Positions 17,456 through 29,185 are shown, numbered from the stretch's first letter. The stretch: DNA of 64,000 bases from Sandaracinus amylolyticus (GCF_021631985.1 NZ_CP070225.1:1798001-1862000); one strand, 5' to 3'. Notes: generated by a model not told the origin, from the letters alone. Translations and numbers: made by a program.

Positions 17456-17499
17456 AACGGCCGGCGCTCGAGATCACGTCTCGAGATCCGCCGGCCGTT
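17456..17499 (+). terminator. Long double-stem terminator after the RDD gene
   Basis: AACGGCCGGCG (17456-17466) pairs perfectly with CGCCGGCCGTT (17489-17499). Inside it, CTCGAGA pairs with TCTCGAG. It starts 6 nt past the RDD stop. There is no long U-tract, only TTCACCCCTC, so termination strength is uncertain, but the symmetry would stall transcription from both sides. Confidence 0.7.
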
Positions 17500-17560
17500 C
17501 ACCCCTCGCAAAGGGGGCGTAGGGGACCCCGCGCAGCGCGACAGCGGCCGGGGGTCGAAG

Positions 17561-17577
17561 GGGGGGCGGAGCCCCCC
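17561..17577 (-). terminator. G/C hairpin after the 118-residue protein gene
   Basis: GGGGGG and CCCCCC arms with a five-base loop lie 8 nt beyond the stop of the minus-strand gene. On that strand the stem is followed by TTCGACCCC, not a true U-tract. It may end the minus-strand transcript; confidence is modest. Confidence 0.4.
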
Positions 17578-17584
17578 AGGGAAA

Positions 17585-17941
17585 TCAGTGCCGCGACGCG
17601 GTCTGCTCGCCGTCCTCGCTGCAGAACAGGATCGCGCAGTTCTTCCGAGGCGACTCCCGCATCCGCGCGCAGAGCTCGACCAGATCGTCGTCGACGTCCA
17701 CGACCGATCCCTCGGTCGCGCGTCCCGTCTCCTCGCAGTAGCGGCACTCGTCCAGTGCGACCCAGCGCCCGCGGAACTCGTCCGACTGGCAGATCGCATC
17801 CCAGGTCATTCTCTGGGCGCCCATGTCGTCGTCCCCGTCCGGGCCGTCTAGTGGTGCGTCTCCGGGCGCGCCTCCGGCGTTCGAACCGTCGGGCGACGAC
17901 CGCCCGTCCAGGACCAGCTTCCAGCTCGACAGTAGACCCAT
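17585..17941 (-). CDS. Small hypothetical acidic protein
   Basis: A 118-residue protein I do not recognise. The first 40 residues are Gly/Asp/Pro-rich and probably disordered. The rest is better conserved in appearance: MTWDAICQSDEFRGRWVALD, then a CRYC pair, an acidic VVDVDDDLVELCARMRES helix and CAILFCSEDGEQ. Four or five Cys residues could bind a metal or form disulfides, but the spacing fits no family I know. An internal start at the Met of MTWDAIC would remove the disordered part. It sits downstream of the hairpin-rich non-coding stretch. Confidence 0.55.
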   Translation of the reverse strand: MGLLSSWKLVLDGRSSPDGSNAGGAPGDAPLDGPDGDDDMGAQRMTWDAICQSDEFRGRWVALDECRYCEETGRATEGSVVDVDDDLVELCARMRESPRKNCAILFCSEDGEQTASRH

Positions 17942-18485
17942 GCGGTTCTCCCGCCTCCCTCATCCCGTCGAGCCTCCGAGGTCGTCCGCTCCTCGGCAGG
18001 ACCACACGCGTGGACGCGTGCAGTGCGGTGCTGGTCACGACGCGACGTTCGCCTTCGTCGCGTGTGCGGCCCCCATTCCTTCATGGCCGCTCGTGTCCGC
18101 TCGCTTCGTCGGGCTCCCCCCGTTCCCGTGGGGGGACTGGCTGTCTCCGAAGTAGGAACCCTTCCGTTCACCGAACCGTCATCCATCCGGCAGCTCGATG
18201 ACTCTCGAAAGCACCCCCCCGATCCAAGCCCGCGGCCGAAGCCGCTTCTCGATCCGCGCTCGACCGACCTGCTGACCCGTCCCAACCGCAGCAGGCGTTC
18301 CGCGCCTAAGGACCCGGGGTACCCCCCGAGGTCGATGGCCGGAGTCTCCACGAGGGTCGGCCCCCGTGCAAGTGCTCAGTGCACGCCCCGTCACGCGGCG
18401 ACGTCCTCCAAGTTGCCAGCTGGTGACGCGGCAAGGAACGCGCCGAAAACGTGACGATCCCGCGTTGCACGGCCCGAAAGCGGGC
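17942..18485. other. 544-nt non-coding, hairpin-rich stretch
   Basis: No convincing gene. Base use is visibly less G/C-biased than flanking genes. Perfect or near-perfect hairpins are frequent: CCGAGG/CCTCGG near 17976-17996, TCCCCCC/GGGGGGA at 18115-18136, CCTGCTG/CAGCAGG at 18268-18295, CGTGCA/TGCACG at 18365-18385, and GCCCG/CGGGC at 18472-18485 directly after the kinase stop. Short open frames exist on both strands but lack ribosome sites and family-like sequence. It could be a structured RNA, a long leader of the 118-residue gene, or remains of a decayed element. Confidence 0.5.
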
Positions 18486-20453
<1,968 letters not shown>

Positions 20454-20608
20454 GTGGCCTCCCCAGGCGGTGCGGCGGTCGTTTCGACCGCGAGTGTATA
20501 GGCGGGTTTGGGCGAGGGCGAGCGAGAAGGGCGCACCGTAGGACGTGCCGGAGCCCCCCACGTTCTCACGATTGATGGGCCGCGTGGGGCATGGGAGCCT
20601 GAGGCCGA

Positions 20609-22762
20609 ATGTCTCGTCTTCGGCCGTTCGCTCCTTGCCTGCTCTTGTTGGTCGTTGCTCCTTCGTTCTTTCTCGGGGCGTGCGGCGACGACTCGGGGCC
20701 GCCCGGCGACGACACCGTCCGCGCCATCTTCGAGCTCTCGCGGGACCCGATCGACTTCGGGGCGGTGCCCTTCCCCGACGACCTCTATCTCCGCGACGGT
20801 CACGTCGAGCTCGGTGCGTTTCCGCGCGAAGAGCGCGCCGATCCCGGCACCGTCGCGTCGCTGCGCGAGTCGCTCCACGAGATCGACGGCTTCGGCGTCA
20901 GCTCGCCCGTCTTCTTCCACTTCGACGGCGCGCTCGACCCTGCGTCGCTCCCCGCCGACGCGCGCGCGAGCCTGCTCGAGGACGCGTCGGTCTTCCTCGT
21001 CGATGCCGATCCCGCCTCGCCCACCGCGTCGGAGCGCGTGCCGGTCGTGGTGCGCTGGGACGCGACCGAGCAGCGGCTCTCGGTGCAGCCGCTCGACGGC
21101 CACCCGCTGATCGAAGGCACGCGCTACGCAGCCGTCGTGACGAGCCGCGTGCGCTCGAGCGAGGGGATCGCGATCGAGGCCGCCGAGGAGTTCGCGACGA
21201 TCCGCGACGCCACCGCGCGACCCACCGACGCGCTCGAGGCCGAGGCCTACGCGCAGTACGCGCCCGTGATCGCCAGCCTCGCGATGGCGGGCACGCCGCG
21301 CGAGGAGATCGTCGCGCTCGCGGTGTTCACCGTGCAGACCGTCGCCGACGACATCGCCGATGCGCGCGCGGTGGTGCACGAGGGCCAGGTCCCCGCGATC
21401 GAGATCGAGCGCGCCGTGACCGGCGAGCCGCTCGAGGCGCTGCTGGGCACGCCCGCCGACCCGCTGCCCGGCGGCGACGTCCCGGGCGGCGTCGCGCACG
21501 ACGCGATCGGCTGGGTGATCGACGGCACGTTCGGCTCGCCCGAGCTCGCGTCGCCCGCGCCCGGCCAGCACGGCCGCTGGACCCGCGACGACGCGGGCGC
21601 GCTCGTGGTGAAGCGCACCGATCGCGTGTGGTTCACGCTCGTGCTCCCGAGCGGCGTCGATCTCGCGACGATGTCGGTGCCGGTGATCGTCTTCCAGCAC
21701 GGGCTCGGCGGTCAGCGCGGCAACGTCTTCGCGGTGGCGAACACGCTGTGCGCCGCGGGGTTCGCGGTCGCGGCGATCGACATCCCGTACCACGGCATGC
21801 GCACCACCGGCGGTGCGGTCGACGATCGGCACGCGTACGGCGCGACCGAGGGCGCGGATCTCTTCGGCGATCTCGGCGGCCAGGTCGTGTACGTCGACTT
21901 CCTCGGGATCGGCGACGAGGCAGGCGAGCTCGTCGCGTTCCATCCGTTCTACACGCGCGACGTGTTCCGCCAGTCGGTCGTCGATCTGATGGGCCTCGTG
22001 CGCGTGCTCCGCGAGGGCGACTGGAGCGTCGTCGCGAGCGCCGGTGGGCCCGCGTTCTCCGTCGCGAGCGCGCCGCTCGGCTTCGTCGGCGTCTCGCTCG
22101 GCGGGATCCTCGGCACCGTGTTCGTCGCGAACGAGCCGGAGATCGGCGCGTCGGTCCTCGCGGTCACCGGCGGACATCTCGCGCGCCTCGTCGAGATGAG
22201 CCCCTCGTTCGCGCCGACGTTCCTCGGCATCCTGCTGCCGCGCTTCGGCTACTCGCTCGACGCGATCGAGTGGGAGCGCGAGACCGTGAGCAGCCTGCCC
22301 GGGATGGCGATCTTCCAGACGCTGCTCGACCGCGGCGACTCGATGGCCCACGCCGCGATGCTCGCGCGACGTCCGGTGCACGTGCTCATGCACATGGCGC
22401 AGGGCGACGAGACGGTGCCGAACGTCGCGACCGAGTCGCTCGCGCGCGTCGTCGGCGCGCCGATCGTCGGCGTGCCGCCCGCGTTCACCGATCTCGATCC
22501 CGGCACGCTCCCGGTCTCGCGGAACGTGATGATCGGCGACGACGACGTCACGCGCGTGCTCGTCACCTACCAGTCCGCGAACCACGGCCTGCTCACGTCG
22601 CGCAACGACGCGCAGCGCTGGATGCAGCCCGCGCTGCCGCCTTTCGTCGAGCAGTCGCCGCCGATCGCGCTCGAGAACCCGATCGACGACGCGCAGGCGC
22701 AGATGCAGCACTTCTTCGCGACCTGGCGCGAGGGAAGACCCGAGGTCGCCGCAGCGGAATAG
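20609..22762 (+). CDS. VolA-like surface lipase/esterase lipoprotein
   Basis: A 717-residue lipoprotein (lipobox FFLGAC). The N-terminal module contains PIDFGAVPFPDDLYL, SLHEIDGFGVSSPVFFHFDG and ALDPASLP, and matches the bacterial virulence-factor lipase N-terminal domain of Vibrio VolA. An Ig-like piece with GTRYAAVVTS follows, then an alpha/beta hydrolase with VIVFQHGLGGQRGN (oxyanion region) and nucleophile GVSLGG. Candidate acid and base are Asp in AQGDETVP and His in SANHGLL. Predicted to be a surface-exposed lysophospholipase or triglyceride esterase. A paralogue lies at 51468-53534. Confidence 0.82.
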   Translation: MSRLRPFAPCLLLLVVAPSFFLGACGDDSGPPGDDTVRAIFELSRDPIDFGAVPFPDDLYLRDGHVELGAFPREERADPGTVASLRESLHEIDGFGVSSPVFFHFDGALDPASLPADARASLLEDASVFLVDADPASPTASERVPVVVRWDATEQRLSVQPLDGHPLIEGTRYAAVVTSRVRSSEGIAIEAAEEFATIRDATARPTDALEAEAYAQYAPVIASLAMAGTPREEIVALAVFTVQTVADDIADARAVVHEGQVPAIEIERAVTGEPLEALLGTPADPLPGGDVPGGVAHDAIGWVIDGTFGSPELASPAPGQHGRWTRDDAGALVVKRTDRVWFTLVLPSGVDLATMSVPVIVFQHGLGGQRGNVFAVANTLCAAGFAVAAIDIPYHGMRTTGGAVDDRHAYGATEGADLFGDLGGQVVYVDFLGIGDEAGELVAFHPFYTRDVFRQSVVDLMGLVRVLREGDWSVVASAGGPAFSVASAPLGFVGVSLGGILGTVFVANEPEIGASVLAVTGGHLARLVEMSPSFAPTFLGILLPRFGYSLDAIEWERETVSSLPGMAIFQTLLDRGDSMAHAAMLARRPVHVLMHMAQGDETVPNVATESLARVVGAPIVGVPPAFTDLDPGTLPVSRNVMIGDDDVTRVLVTYQSANHGLLTSRNDAQRWMQPALPPFVEQSPPIALENPIDDAQAQMQHFFATWREGRPEVAAAE

Positions 22763-22867
22763 GGCTTCGCGATTGACCCTCTCGTCGCGCCCCGGATATC
22801 GTCGGTGCGCTCCATCGGGGGAGAGTGCGTCGATCCAGAGCGCGGGGCGCGCGCGGGAGGAGTGTCG

Positions 22868-23224
22868 ATGAAGGGCGAGGTTCGGAATCCGACGACGGTC
22901 TGGCTCGTGGCGATCTTCACCTGCGGGCTCGGGCCGCTCTACTACTTCTATACGATGTTCACCGAGCTGAAGAACTACCTCGGCCGTGACGACATCAACC
23001 CGATCGTCGAGCTCCTCATCGCCTGGGTCTGCGCGCCCTACGCGCTGATGCGGCTCGGCGGCTACATCCAGGAAGCGCGTCAGCGCTCGGGCGTCGCGAA
23101 CGCCGAGAACAACTGGGTGAACTACCTGCTCTTCCTGTTCGCGTGCGGCTTCGGCTGGGCGAAGATCCAGGAGGACATGAACTCGATCTGGCAGGGCGGC
23201 GGCGGCGCGCCGGCCACGTTCTGA
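22868..23224 (+). CDS. Small DUF4234-like membrane protein
   Basis: A 118-residue protein with about three membrane segments. The start MKGEVRNPTTVWLVAIFTCG and the following LGPLYYFYTMFTELKNYLGR match the DUF4234 family. GGGAGGAGTGTCG lies before ATG 22868, a strong ribosome site that excludes the longer in-frame start. Function of the family is unknown. Two more small genes follow closely at 23238 and 23774. Confidence 0.8.
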   Translation: MKGEVRNPTTVWLVAIFTCGLGPLYYFYTMFTELKNYLGRDDINPIVELLIAWVCAPYALMRLGGYIQEARQRSGVANAENNWVNYLLFLFACGFGWAKIQEDMNSIWQGGGGAPATF

Positions 23225-23237
23225 TCAGACTGGTCGC

Positions 23238-23768
23238 GTGAGCGATCGCGCGATCACGACCAAGACGCCCGAGGTCTCGAACGAGGCCTCGGGCGTCGTC
23301 GTTCCGTCGAGACCGCCGCTCCCCGACAGACCGCAGTGGCGCCGCGTGCTCGATGCCGCGACGCCGCTGCTCGCGCTCTTGCTGCTCGCCGCGATCGAAT
23401 TCCCGCTCTGCCCGACGCGCCTGATGTTCGGCGTGCCGTGCCCGGGCTGCGGCCTGACGCGCGCGACGCTCGCGATCCTGCAGCTCGACTTCGCCGCGAT
23501 GTGGCGCCTGCACCCGATGGCGCCGGTGATGACGCCGATCGTCGCGTGGTTCCTGTCGAAGCCCATCCTGGAAGAGCTCGGGTGGATCCCGAAGCACCGC
23601 GTGTTCGTGCGGGTGCCCAACCTCGTGTGGGGCGTGCTGCTCGTGATGTTCTTCGGGCTCTACGTCGCGCGGCTCGGAGGGCTGCTCGGTGGGCTGCCGG
23701 ATCCGATTGATCCGCATGCGAGCATGATCGGGCGCGCCTGGGACCTCGTCGCGCCGCACGTGCACTGA
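23238..23768 (+). CDS. DUF2752 membrane protein
   Basis: A 176-residue protein with the DUF2752 hallmark CPGCGLTRATLAIL at about residues 72-85, preceded by CPTRLMFGVP. It has three predicted membrane segments. The first 35 residues are soluble and Pro-rich. The start is GTG 23238, 13 nt after the DUF4234-like gene, so they are probably cotranscribed. The three conserved Cys residues might bind metal or heme, but no function is established for the family. Confidence 0.82.
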   Translation: MSDRAITTKTPEVSNEASGVVVPSRPPLPDRPQWRRVLDAATPLLALLLLAAIEFPLCPTRLMFGVPCPGCGLTRATLAILQLDFAAMWRLHPMAPVMTPIVAWFLSKPILEELGWIPKHRVFVRVPNLVWGVLLVMFFGLYVARLGGLLGGLPDPIDPHASMIGRAWDLVAPHVH

Positions 23769-23773
23769 GCGGC

Positions 23774-24049
23774 GTGGACGACGAAGTCACCGACGCGCTG
23801 TTCGATTTCCTGCGCCAGAACGGGATCGAGACGTCGCGCGAGTCGATCGCCGAGGTCGTCGAGGACGTGCTCGTGCACCGCGAGGCGCGAGGATGCTTCG
23901 AGGACGGGCTCATCACACTCGACGAGCTCGTCACGCTGGTCCTCCAGCACGTGCACTCGAGGATCGTGCGGCGCGCGCTCGACTGGGACGATCGCGAGCT
24001 GCACGCCCGGCTGCGCCGCGCGCTGAGCGACGACCCGCGGCGCCGATGA
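23774..24049 (+). CDS. Small acidic hypothetical protein
   Basis: A 91-residue protein starting at GTG 23774, five nt after the DUF2752 gene. It is helical and acidic (VTDALFDFLRQNGIE, IAEVVEDVLVHREARG) with no membrane segment or recognised motif. The operon-like spacing and normal codon bias support a real gene. Function unknown. Confidence 0.6.
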   Translation: MDDEVTDALFDFLRQNGIETSRESIAEVVEDVLVHREARGCFEDGLITLDELVTLVLQHVHSRIVRRALDWDDRELHARLRRALSDDPRRR

Positions 24050-24074
24050 TGGGGGCCGCAGCAGCCGACCGGGC

Positions 24075-25331
24075 TCACTCGTACGGAGCGAGCCGGACCT
24101 CGTACGCCGTGAAGCCGTCGAAGCGGTCTCCCTCGCTCTGCACGCCGAGCACCACCTTCGACGCCCAGCGATCGTGCTCGAACGCCGGGATGGCGAGGAA
24201 CGGGACCGCGTAGCCGCGCGACGAGGTCACGCGACGCGCGGCGGGATCGACGCGCTCGATCGTGCATGCCGTCTCGCAGAGCGGATCGGAGAAGAAGCGA
24301 TCGCCGTCGCCCTGCAGCGCGTAGATCGACGTGCCGTCCTCCGTCATCGCGACGTAGCCCTCGGAGCCCGAGAGCGTGCCGAGATCGCCGTCGCGCACGA
24401 AGCAGCCCGACGTGAACGACGAGCCCGGCGCGCAGCCGTCCCCGAAGATCCGAAGCATCACGCCGACGTGGTTCACGAGGTGCGTCGCCGGGCTGCCCAC
24501 GAAGGCGAAGACCGTGCTCGCTGCGATGTCACCGTGGTACGGCGACTCGTTGACGAACGTCGCGACTCCGCTCGCGGTCACTTCGTAGAGGTGGAAGTCC
24601 GACGGCGAAGAAGAGACCGTCGTCGTGACGAAGTGATCCGTCCCGGGCACGCGCTCCATCGGGATCCCGTTGTACGTGTGCTCCGTCGAGAGACCGAGCG
24701 TGGCGCCCGTCTCGAGGTCGTGGGTCGAGAACACGCGATCCCAGTCGTTCTCGGGGCCGCACACGAACCGGTGCCCCGACACGATCACGCCCGCCTCGCA
24801 GAAGCGCGGCAGCCGCGACGTGGCGATCGTCGCGAGGTCGGGCGTCAGTGATGTCAGCTCGGCGCGATCGGCGATCGCGACGTACTCGCCGTCGAATGCC
24901 GCGGCCGTGATCTCGCGGCCGCTCGCGAACGTCGCGAGCTCGCCGCCGTCGCGACCGATCAGACGAGCGGCGTCGCGATCGACGACGATCCAGCCCGCCT
25001 CGATCACGAACACGGCGAGGAGCTCGCCGCTGCCGCGCGCGACCACCTCGCCGGTGACGGGAGGGACGCCGGCGTCGTCGGCGCGTCGGCCGCCGTCCCC
25101 GCGGTCGGGGTCGAGCGGCACGCTCGCGTCCCGGCCCAGCGGCGCGCCGCCGTCGCGTCCCGCGATCATCTCGGGCTCGAGGCAGATCCCGCGGAAACAC
25201 TCGAGACCCAGGCTGCAGCGACGGTCGGGCAAACACTCTCCGCCGAGCGCGCCCGCTGGTGTCGAGGTGGTCGAGCGCGCGCATCCGACGGCGAGCGCGA
25301 CGACGATCATGGCGAGCAAAGTGGTCCGCAT
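24075..25331 (-). CDS. Lipoprotein with probable beta-propeller-like repeat domain
   Basis: A 418-residue lipoprotein (lipobox VALAVGC). A short Cys-rich patch follows (GGECLPDRRCSLGLEC), as found in many myxobacterial secreted proteins, then an acidic Gly/Asp linker. The remaining 300 residues contain repeated short beta segments such as AAAFDGEYVAIADRAEL and GSEGYVAMTEDGTSIYALQ. These suggest a beta-propeller, though no blade family is certain. The ATG at 25331 is preceded by GGAGGACCG on the minus strand, a good ribosome site. Substrate or ligand unknown. Confidence 0.75.
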   Translation of the reverse strand: MRTTLLAMIVVALAVGCARSTTSTPAGALGGECLPDRRCSLGLECFRGICLEPEMIAGRDGGAPLGRDASVPLDPDRGDGGRRADDAGVPPVTGEVVARGSGELLAVFVIEAGWIVVDRDAARLIGRDGGELATFASGREITAAAFDGEYVAIADRAELTSLTPDLATIATSRLPRFCEAGVIVSGHRFVCGPENDWDRVFSTHDLETGATLGLSTEHTYNGIPMERVPGTDHFVTTTVSSSPSDFHLYEVTASGVATFVNESPYHGDIAASTVFAFVGSPATHLVNHVGVMLRIFGDGCAPGSSFTSGCFVRDGDLGTLSGSEGYVAMTEDGTSIYALQGDGDRFFSDPLCETACTIERVDPAARRVTSSRGYAVPFLAIPAFEHDRWASKVVLGVQSEGDRFDGFTAYEVRLAPYE

Positions 25332-25463
25332 CGGTCCTCCAGCGGCGGGAGGATGCACCGGTGACCTCGCCCGCGTCGAGCCTCGCGACGCGACGACGAG
25401 CACGCACTTCGCGACGCCGCGCGGACGCCCGAGAACGTTGCTCGTGGGCTCGGCGGTGCGCTC

Positions 25464-27023
25464 TCAGAGCGGCAGGTTGTCGTGCTTCTTCGGCGGGTTC
25501 TCGAGCCGCTTGTCGCGCAGCAGCCACAACGCGCGCGCCAGGCGCGCGCGCGTCGTGCGCGGGTGGATCACCTCGTCGACGAACCCGAGCTCCGCCGCCT
25601 TGAACGGGTTCGCGAACTTCGCGCGGTACTCGTCGACGAAGTGCGCCTTCGCCGCGACCGGGTCGCTCGCCTTCTCGATCTCGCGGCGATAGACGATGTT
25701 CACCGCGCCGTCGGGGCCCATCACCGCGATCTCCGCGCTCGGCCACGCGAAGTTCATGTCGCCGCGCAGGTGCTTGCTCGCCATCACGTCGTACGCGCCG
25801 CCGTACGCCTTGCGGGTGATGACCGTGATCTTCGGGACCGTCGCCTCGGCGTACGCGTAGAGCAGCTTCGCGCCGTGCTTGATGATCCCGCCGTACTCCT
25901 GCGCGGTGCCGGGGAGGAACCCGGGCACGTCGACGAACGTGACGATCGGCACGTTGAACGCGTCGCAGAAGCGCACGAAGCGCGCGGCCTTCACGCTCGC
26001 GTCGATGTCGAGGCAGCCCGCGAGGATCTGCGGCTGGTTCGCGACGACGCCGATCGGCGAGCCGCCGATGCGCGCGAAGCCGATCACGATGTTCTCGGCG
26101 AAGCGCTCCTGCACTTCGAAGAACACGCCGTCGTCGACGACCTTCGTGATGACCTGCTTGATGTCGTAGGGCTTCGCCGAGTCGCGCGGGACCAGCGTGT
26201 CGAGCTCCGCGTCCTCGCGATCCACCGAGTCGGTCGTGGGGCGGTGCGGCGGGTCCTCGTGGTTGTTGAGCGGCAGGAAGCCCATCAGCTCGCGGATCGC
26301 GGCGAGGCACGACGCGTCGTCGGCCGAGGCGAAGTGCGCGACGCCGCTCGTCTCGTTGTGGGTGCGCGCGCCGCCGAGCTCTTCCTTGCTCACCTCCTCG
26401 TGCGTGACCGTCTTGATCACGTCGGGGCCGGTGATGAACATGTAGGAGGTCTTCTCGACCATGAAGATGAAGTCGGTCAGCGCGGGCGAGTACACCGCGC
26501 CGCCGGCGCACGGGCCGAGGATCGCGCTGATCTGCGGGACGACGCCCGACGCGAGCACGTTCGCCTGGAAGATCTCGGCGTAGCCCGCGAGCGACTCGAC
26601 GCCCTCCTGGATGCGCGCGCCGCCCGAGTCGTTGAGGCCGATCACCGGCGCGCCGACACGCATCGCGAGGTCCATGATCTTCGTGATCTTCCGGGCGTAG
26701 GCCGCGGAGAGCGACCCGCCGAAGACCGTGAAGTCCTGGGCGAACACGAAGACCTTGCGGCCCTCGATGCTGCCGTAGCCCGTGACCACGCCGTCGCCGG
26801 GGATCTTCTGCTCGCCCATGCCGAAGTCGGTGCAGCGATGCACGACGAGGCGATCCATCTCCACGAACGAGCCGGGATCGAGGAGCAGATCGATGCGCTC
26901 GCGCGCGGTGAGCTTGCCCGCTTCGTGCTGCTTCGCGATGCGCGCGGCGCCGCCGCCCTCGAGCGCACGTCGGTCGAGATCATCGAGAGCAGCGACGGGA
27001 TCGAAGGGCTTCTTCACGGTCAT
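25464..27023 (-). CDS. Acyl-CoA carboxylase carboxyltransferase (beta) subunit
   Basis: A 519-residue enzyme that moves the carboxyl group from biotin to propionyl- or acetyl-CoA. It is the PccB/AccD5 type, with the whole carboxyltransferase in one chain. Clear blocks: [14 protein letters not shown], the acyl-CoA-binding [31 protein letters not shown], and in the second half [20 protein letters not shown] and [11 protein letters not shown]. The ATG at 27023 gives the standard length. No biotin carboxylase or biotin carrier gene is adjacent, so its partner subunit is encoded elsewhere. Propionyl-CoA is the likeliest substrate by sequence style, but this is inference. Confidence 0.93.
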   Translation of the reverse strand: MTVKKPFDPVAALDDLDRRALEGGGAARIAKQHEAGKLTARERIDLLLDPGSFVEMDRLVVHRCTDFGMGEQKIPGDGVVTGYGSIEGRKVFVFAQDFTVFGGSLSAAYARKITKIMDLAMRVGAPVIGLNDSGGARIQEGVESLAGYAEIFQANVLASGVVPQISAILGPCAGGAVYSPALTDFIFMVEKTSYMFITGPDVIKTVTHEEVSKEELGGARTHNETSGVAHFASADDASCLAAIRELMGFLPLNNHEDPPHRPTTDSVDREDAELDTLVPRDSAKPYDIKQVITKVVDDGVFFEVQERFAENIVIGFARIGGSPIGVVANQPQILAGCLDIDASVKAARFVRFCDAFNVPIVTFVDVPGFLPGTAQEYGGIIKHGAKLLYAYAEATVPKITVITRKAYGGAYDVMASKHLRGDMNFAWPSAEIAVMGPDGAVNIVYRREIEKASDPVAAKAHFVDEYRAKFANPFKAAELGFVDEVIHPRTTRARLARALWLLRDKRLENPPKKHDNLPL

Positions 27024-27144
27024 GGCCGCGAAGGGATAGCGGAGCGAGGGTCCAGAGGGAAGGGCGGGGTATCCTCGGGTCGCTGCACGCGCGTCGGGAT
27101 GAAACGCAGATCGCGGGGCCGCTCGCAGCGAGGGGGAGGAGCCT

Positions 27145-27648
27145 GTGGAATCAGCATCGATGGCGGCGGCGAGCCCGCGGCAACGCACGGGGTGGTCGAC
27201 GGTCGCGGGCACGACGATGCTGCTGGCCGTGCCGCTCACCGGGCTCTCCTCGTTCGCCGGGATGATGAACGCCGGGGATTCGGTGGACGGCGGCTGGTGG
27301 GTCGTGGTCGGGGTCAGCAGCGCGCTCGCGACGCTGTGGCTGCTCGGCGCGGCGATCGTGATGTTGCGGCGCAGCGCTCTCGCGACGAGCCTGCGCGCGC
27401 CTGGGGGGCTCGCGATCGCGTCGGGCTCGATCGCGCTGGTGGGTGGTCTGCAGCGCGCGCTCTCCTCGAGCTGGCCGAGCGAGCGCGCGGAGGGCGAGCT
27501 GCTCGCGATGATCGCGATCGTCGCGCTGCTCGCGGGGTGGGGCCACTGGGCGGAAGCGCGAGGGCGCGGGGGCGCGCGCGGGGGATACGTGCTCGCGAGC
27601 CTCGTGGTGATCGCGACGATCGCGCGCGTGGTGTCGCTCCTCGCGTGA
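27145..27648 (+). CDS. Hypothetical four-to-five-segment membrane protein
   Basis: A 167-residue protein almost entirely made of hydrophobic helices ([85 protein letters not shown]). It starts at GTG 27145 after a clear GGGGGAGGAG ribosome site. It diverges from the carboxylase gene and converges on the methyltransferase fusion with a 7-nt gap. No family recognised. Confidence 0.65.
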   Translation: MESASMAAASPRQRTGWSTVAGTTMLLAVPLTGLSSFAGMMNAGDSVDGGWWVVVGVSSALATLWLLGAAIVMLRRSALATSLRAPGGLAIASGSIALVGGLQRALSSSWPSERAEGELLAMIAIVALLAGWGHWAEARGRGGARGGYVLASLVVIATIARVVSLLA

Positions 27649-27655
27649 GCGCGAT

Positions 27656-29074
27656 TCAGCGCTTCTCGGGCTCGCTGGTGCGGCGCAGGAGCAGGTGCGC
27701 GACGCGCGGGCGGCCCTTGCTGTCCGGGACGCTCTGCTGGCGGAGCAGCTGGTAGCCGCGCGCGTCGAGCCAGCGGGTGAGCGCGCCGAGCTCGTAGCGT
27801 CGGCTGTAGAGCATCGTGAGCGCGCGGCGTTCCTCGACGAGCCAGAGGTCGTGGCAGAAGTTGCACGAGCCGGGGATGCGCGATGCTTCGTCGTCCTCGC
27901 GCAGCGTGAGGCGCATCTCGACGCGCGCGTGGCTGCGGCCGAGCGCGCTCTCCCACGCGCGATAGGGGCCCTCGAGGAGCAGGCGACGGTTGGTCTCGGC
28001 CGCGGTCTCCTGGCGATCGGCGCGTGCGAGCAGCGCGTAGAGCGGATCGCTCGAGATCGGATCGTTGCGCAGCCCCACCTCGAGCCAGAGGAGATCGCCG
28101 GGACGCACCAGGCGCGCGAGCTTCTCGCGGAGGAAGTGCTCCTCGTCGCGCACGTTGCCGAAGACGTTGCCGAGCACGCACACGAGGCGTCGCCCCGCGT
28201 CGGCGTCGTAGCGCTCGGTGGGCAGGCGATTGACGAAGCCGAGCGGGCCCTCCTCGAAGTCGGCGCAGAACGCGAGCACGTGGGTGTGCGGGAGGTCTTC
28301 GCGCTCGCTCACGATCTTCCGCGCCGACGTCGCGGCGCGCACCAGCAAGGAGATGGACACGTCGACGAGCGCCATCGTCTGCCAGGGAAGTGGTTGGCCG
28401 ATCGTGCCCTCGAGCGCGTGCAGCGCCTCGATCAGCACGCACTCCTTGCTGCCCTCGCCGGGGCCGAGGCTGATCACGTCGAGCCCGCGGAGGCGCCGCG
28501 AGTCGAGCCCGAGCGCCTCGGCGATCGGACCGCGACATCCACCGCGCGCGTCGCGCGCCGAGTCGAACCAGAGGCGCGCTTGGTCGCGCACGCCGCGCAG
28601 CCACGAGTCCTGCTCGTAGCCCGAGCGGATGATGCTCTCCCACGCGAGCGCGCCCTGGGCCTCGGAGTAGAGGAACTGGTGCCCCACGTAGTCGTAGTGC
28701 ACGCGGTCGCGCAGCTTGCGTTGCTGCTCCGCGGGGCTCGAGCCTTCTTCGATCTCGAGCGGGCGAAGCTTCAGGTGGACCGTCGAGTCCATCAGGCTCG
28801 CGCGATCCTTGAGCTGCGCGATGCGCGCGGCGATGGCGCGCTTGACCCCGGCGAGCTTGTACGGCTTGAGCTCGCGCACCGCGCCGGAGCGCCAGTTCGC
28901 GACGTTCTCGACGCTCACGCCCGCGAGCGCCGCGACGTCGCGATCGCTCTCGATGCCGAGCTCGGCGCAGGTCGAGAAGAAGAGCTCGAGCAGCTGGCTC
29001 GGCGCGGTGGGGCGCGACGGGCGCGCGCTCTCGACGTCGCTGCTGGAGCGGTCGGTGGTTCGTCGTGAGCGCAT
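27656..29074 (-). CDS. Helix-turn-helix domain fused to EgtD-like methyltransferase
   Basis: A 472-residue two-part protein. Residues about 36-66 read as a helix-turn-helix ([20 protein letters not shown], with the typical A..GVS..V..W spacing). From about residue 115 the protein resembles the histidine-specific SAM-dependent methyltransferase family (EgtD/DUF2260 type). It has [16 protein letters not shown] early, SAM-binding [20 protein letters not shown] at 199-218, [18 protein letters not shown], and [13 protein letters not shown]. The domain normally modifies small molecules; with a DNA-binding part it could sense a metabolite or act as a regulator. The N-terminal 25 residues are Ser/Arg-rich. 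No ergothioneine genes are nearby. Confidence 0.75.
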   Translation of the reverse strand: MRSRRTTDRSSSDVESARPSRPTAPSQLLELFFSTCAELGIESDRDVAALAGVSVENVANWRSGAVRELKPYKLAGVKRAIAARIAQLKDRASLMDSTVHLKLRPLEIEEGSSPAEQQRKLRDRVHYDYVGHQFLYSEAQGALAWESIIRSGYEQDSWLRGVRDQARLWFDSARDARGGCRGPIAEALGLDSRRLRGLDVISLGPGEGSKECVLIEALHALEGTIGQPLPWQTMALVDVSISLLVRAATSARKIVSEREDLPHTHVLAFCADFEEGPLGFVNRLPTERYDADAGRRLVCVLGNVFGNVRDEEHFLREKLARLVRPGDLLWLEVGLRNDPISSDPLYALLARADRQETAAETNRRLLLEGPYRAWESALGRSHARVEMRLTLREDDEASRIPGSCNFCHDLWLVEERRALTMLYSRRYELGALTRWLDARGYQLLRQQSVPDSKGRPRVAHLLLRRTSEPEKR

Positions 29075-29185
29075 CTGCCCATCCTCTCACGCGACGTCGT
29101 GCGCCGCGGTCTTTGGCGAGGGGACGCTCGTCTTTCGCGATGCCCCCAGAGTCTTTGGCCGCGCGCGCGTGGCACCGTCACGAGC

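Noticed and set aside
17823..18155. Plus-strand frame of 110 codons in the non-coding stretch, and a 167-codon minus-strand frame at 17848-18351
   Set aside because: No ribosome site, no recognisable domain, and overlap with the better supported 118-residue gene; kept only as part of the unexplained region.
17942..18485. Group II intron, RNase P RNA, tmRNA or cobalamin riboswitch
   Set aside because: I looked for the domain V GAGC...GUUC stem, RNase P and tmRNA signatures and the B12 box on both strands and found none convincing.
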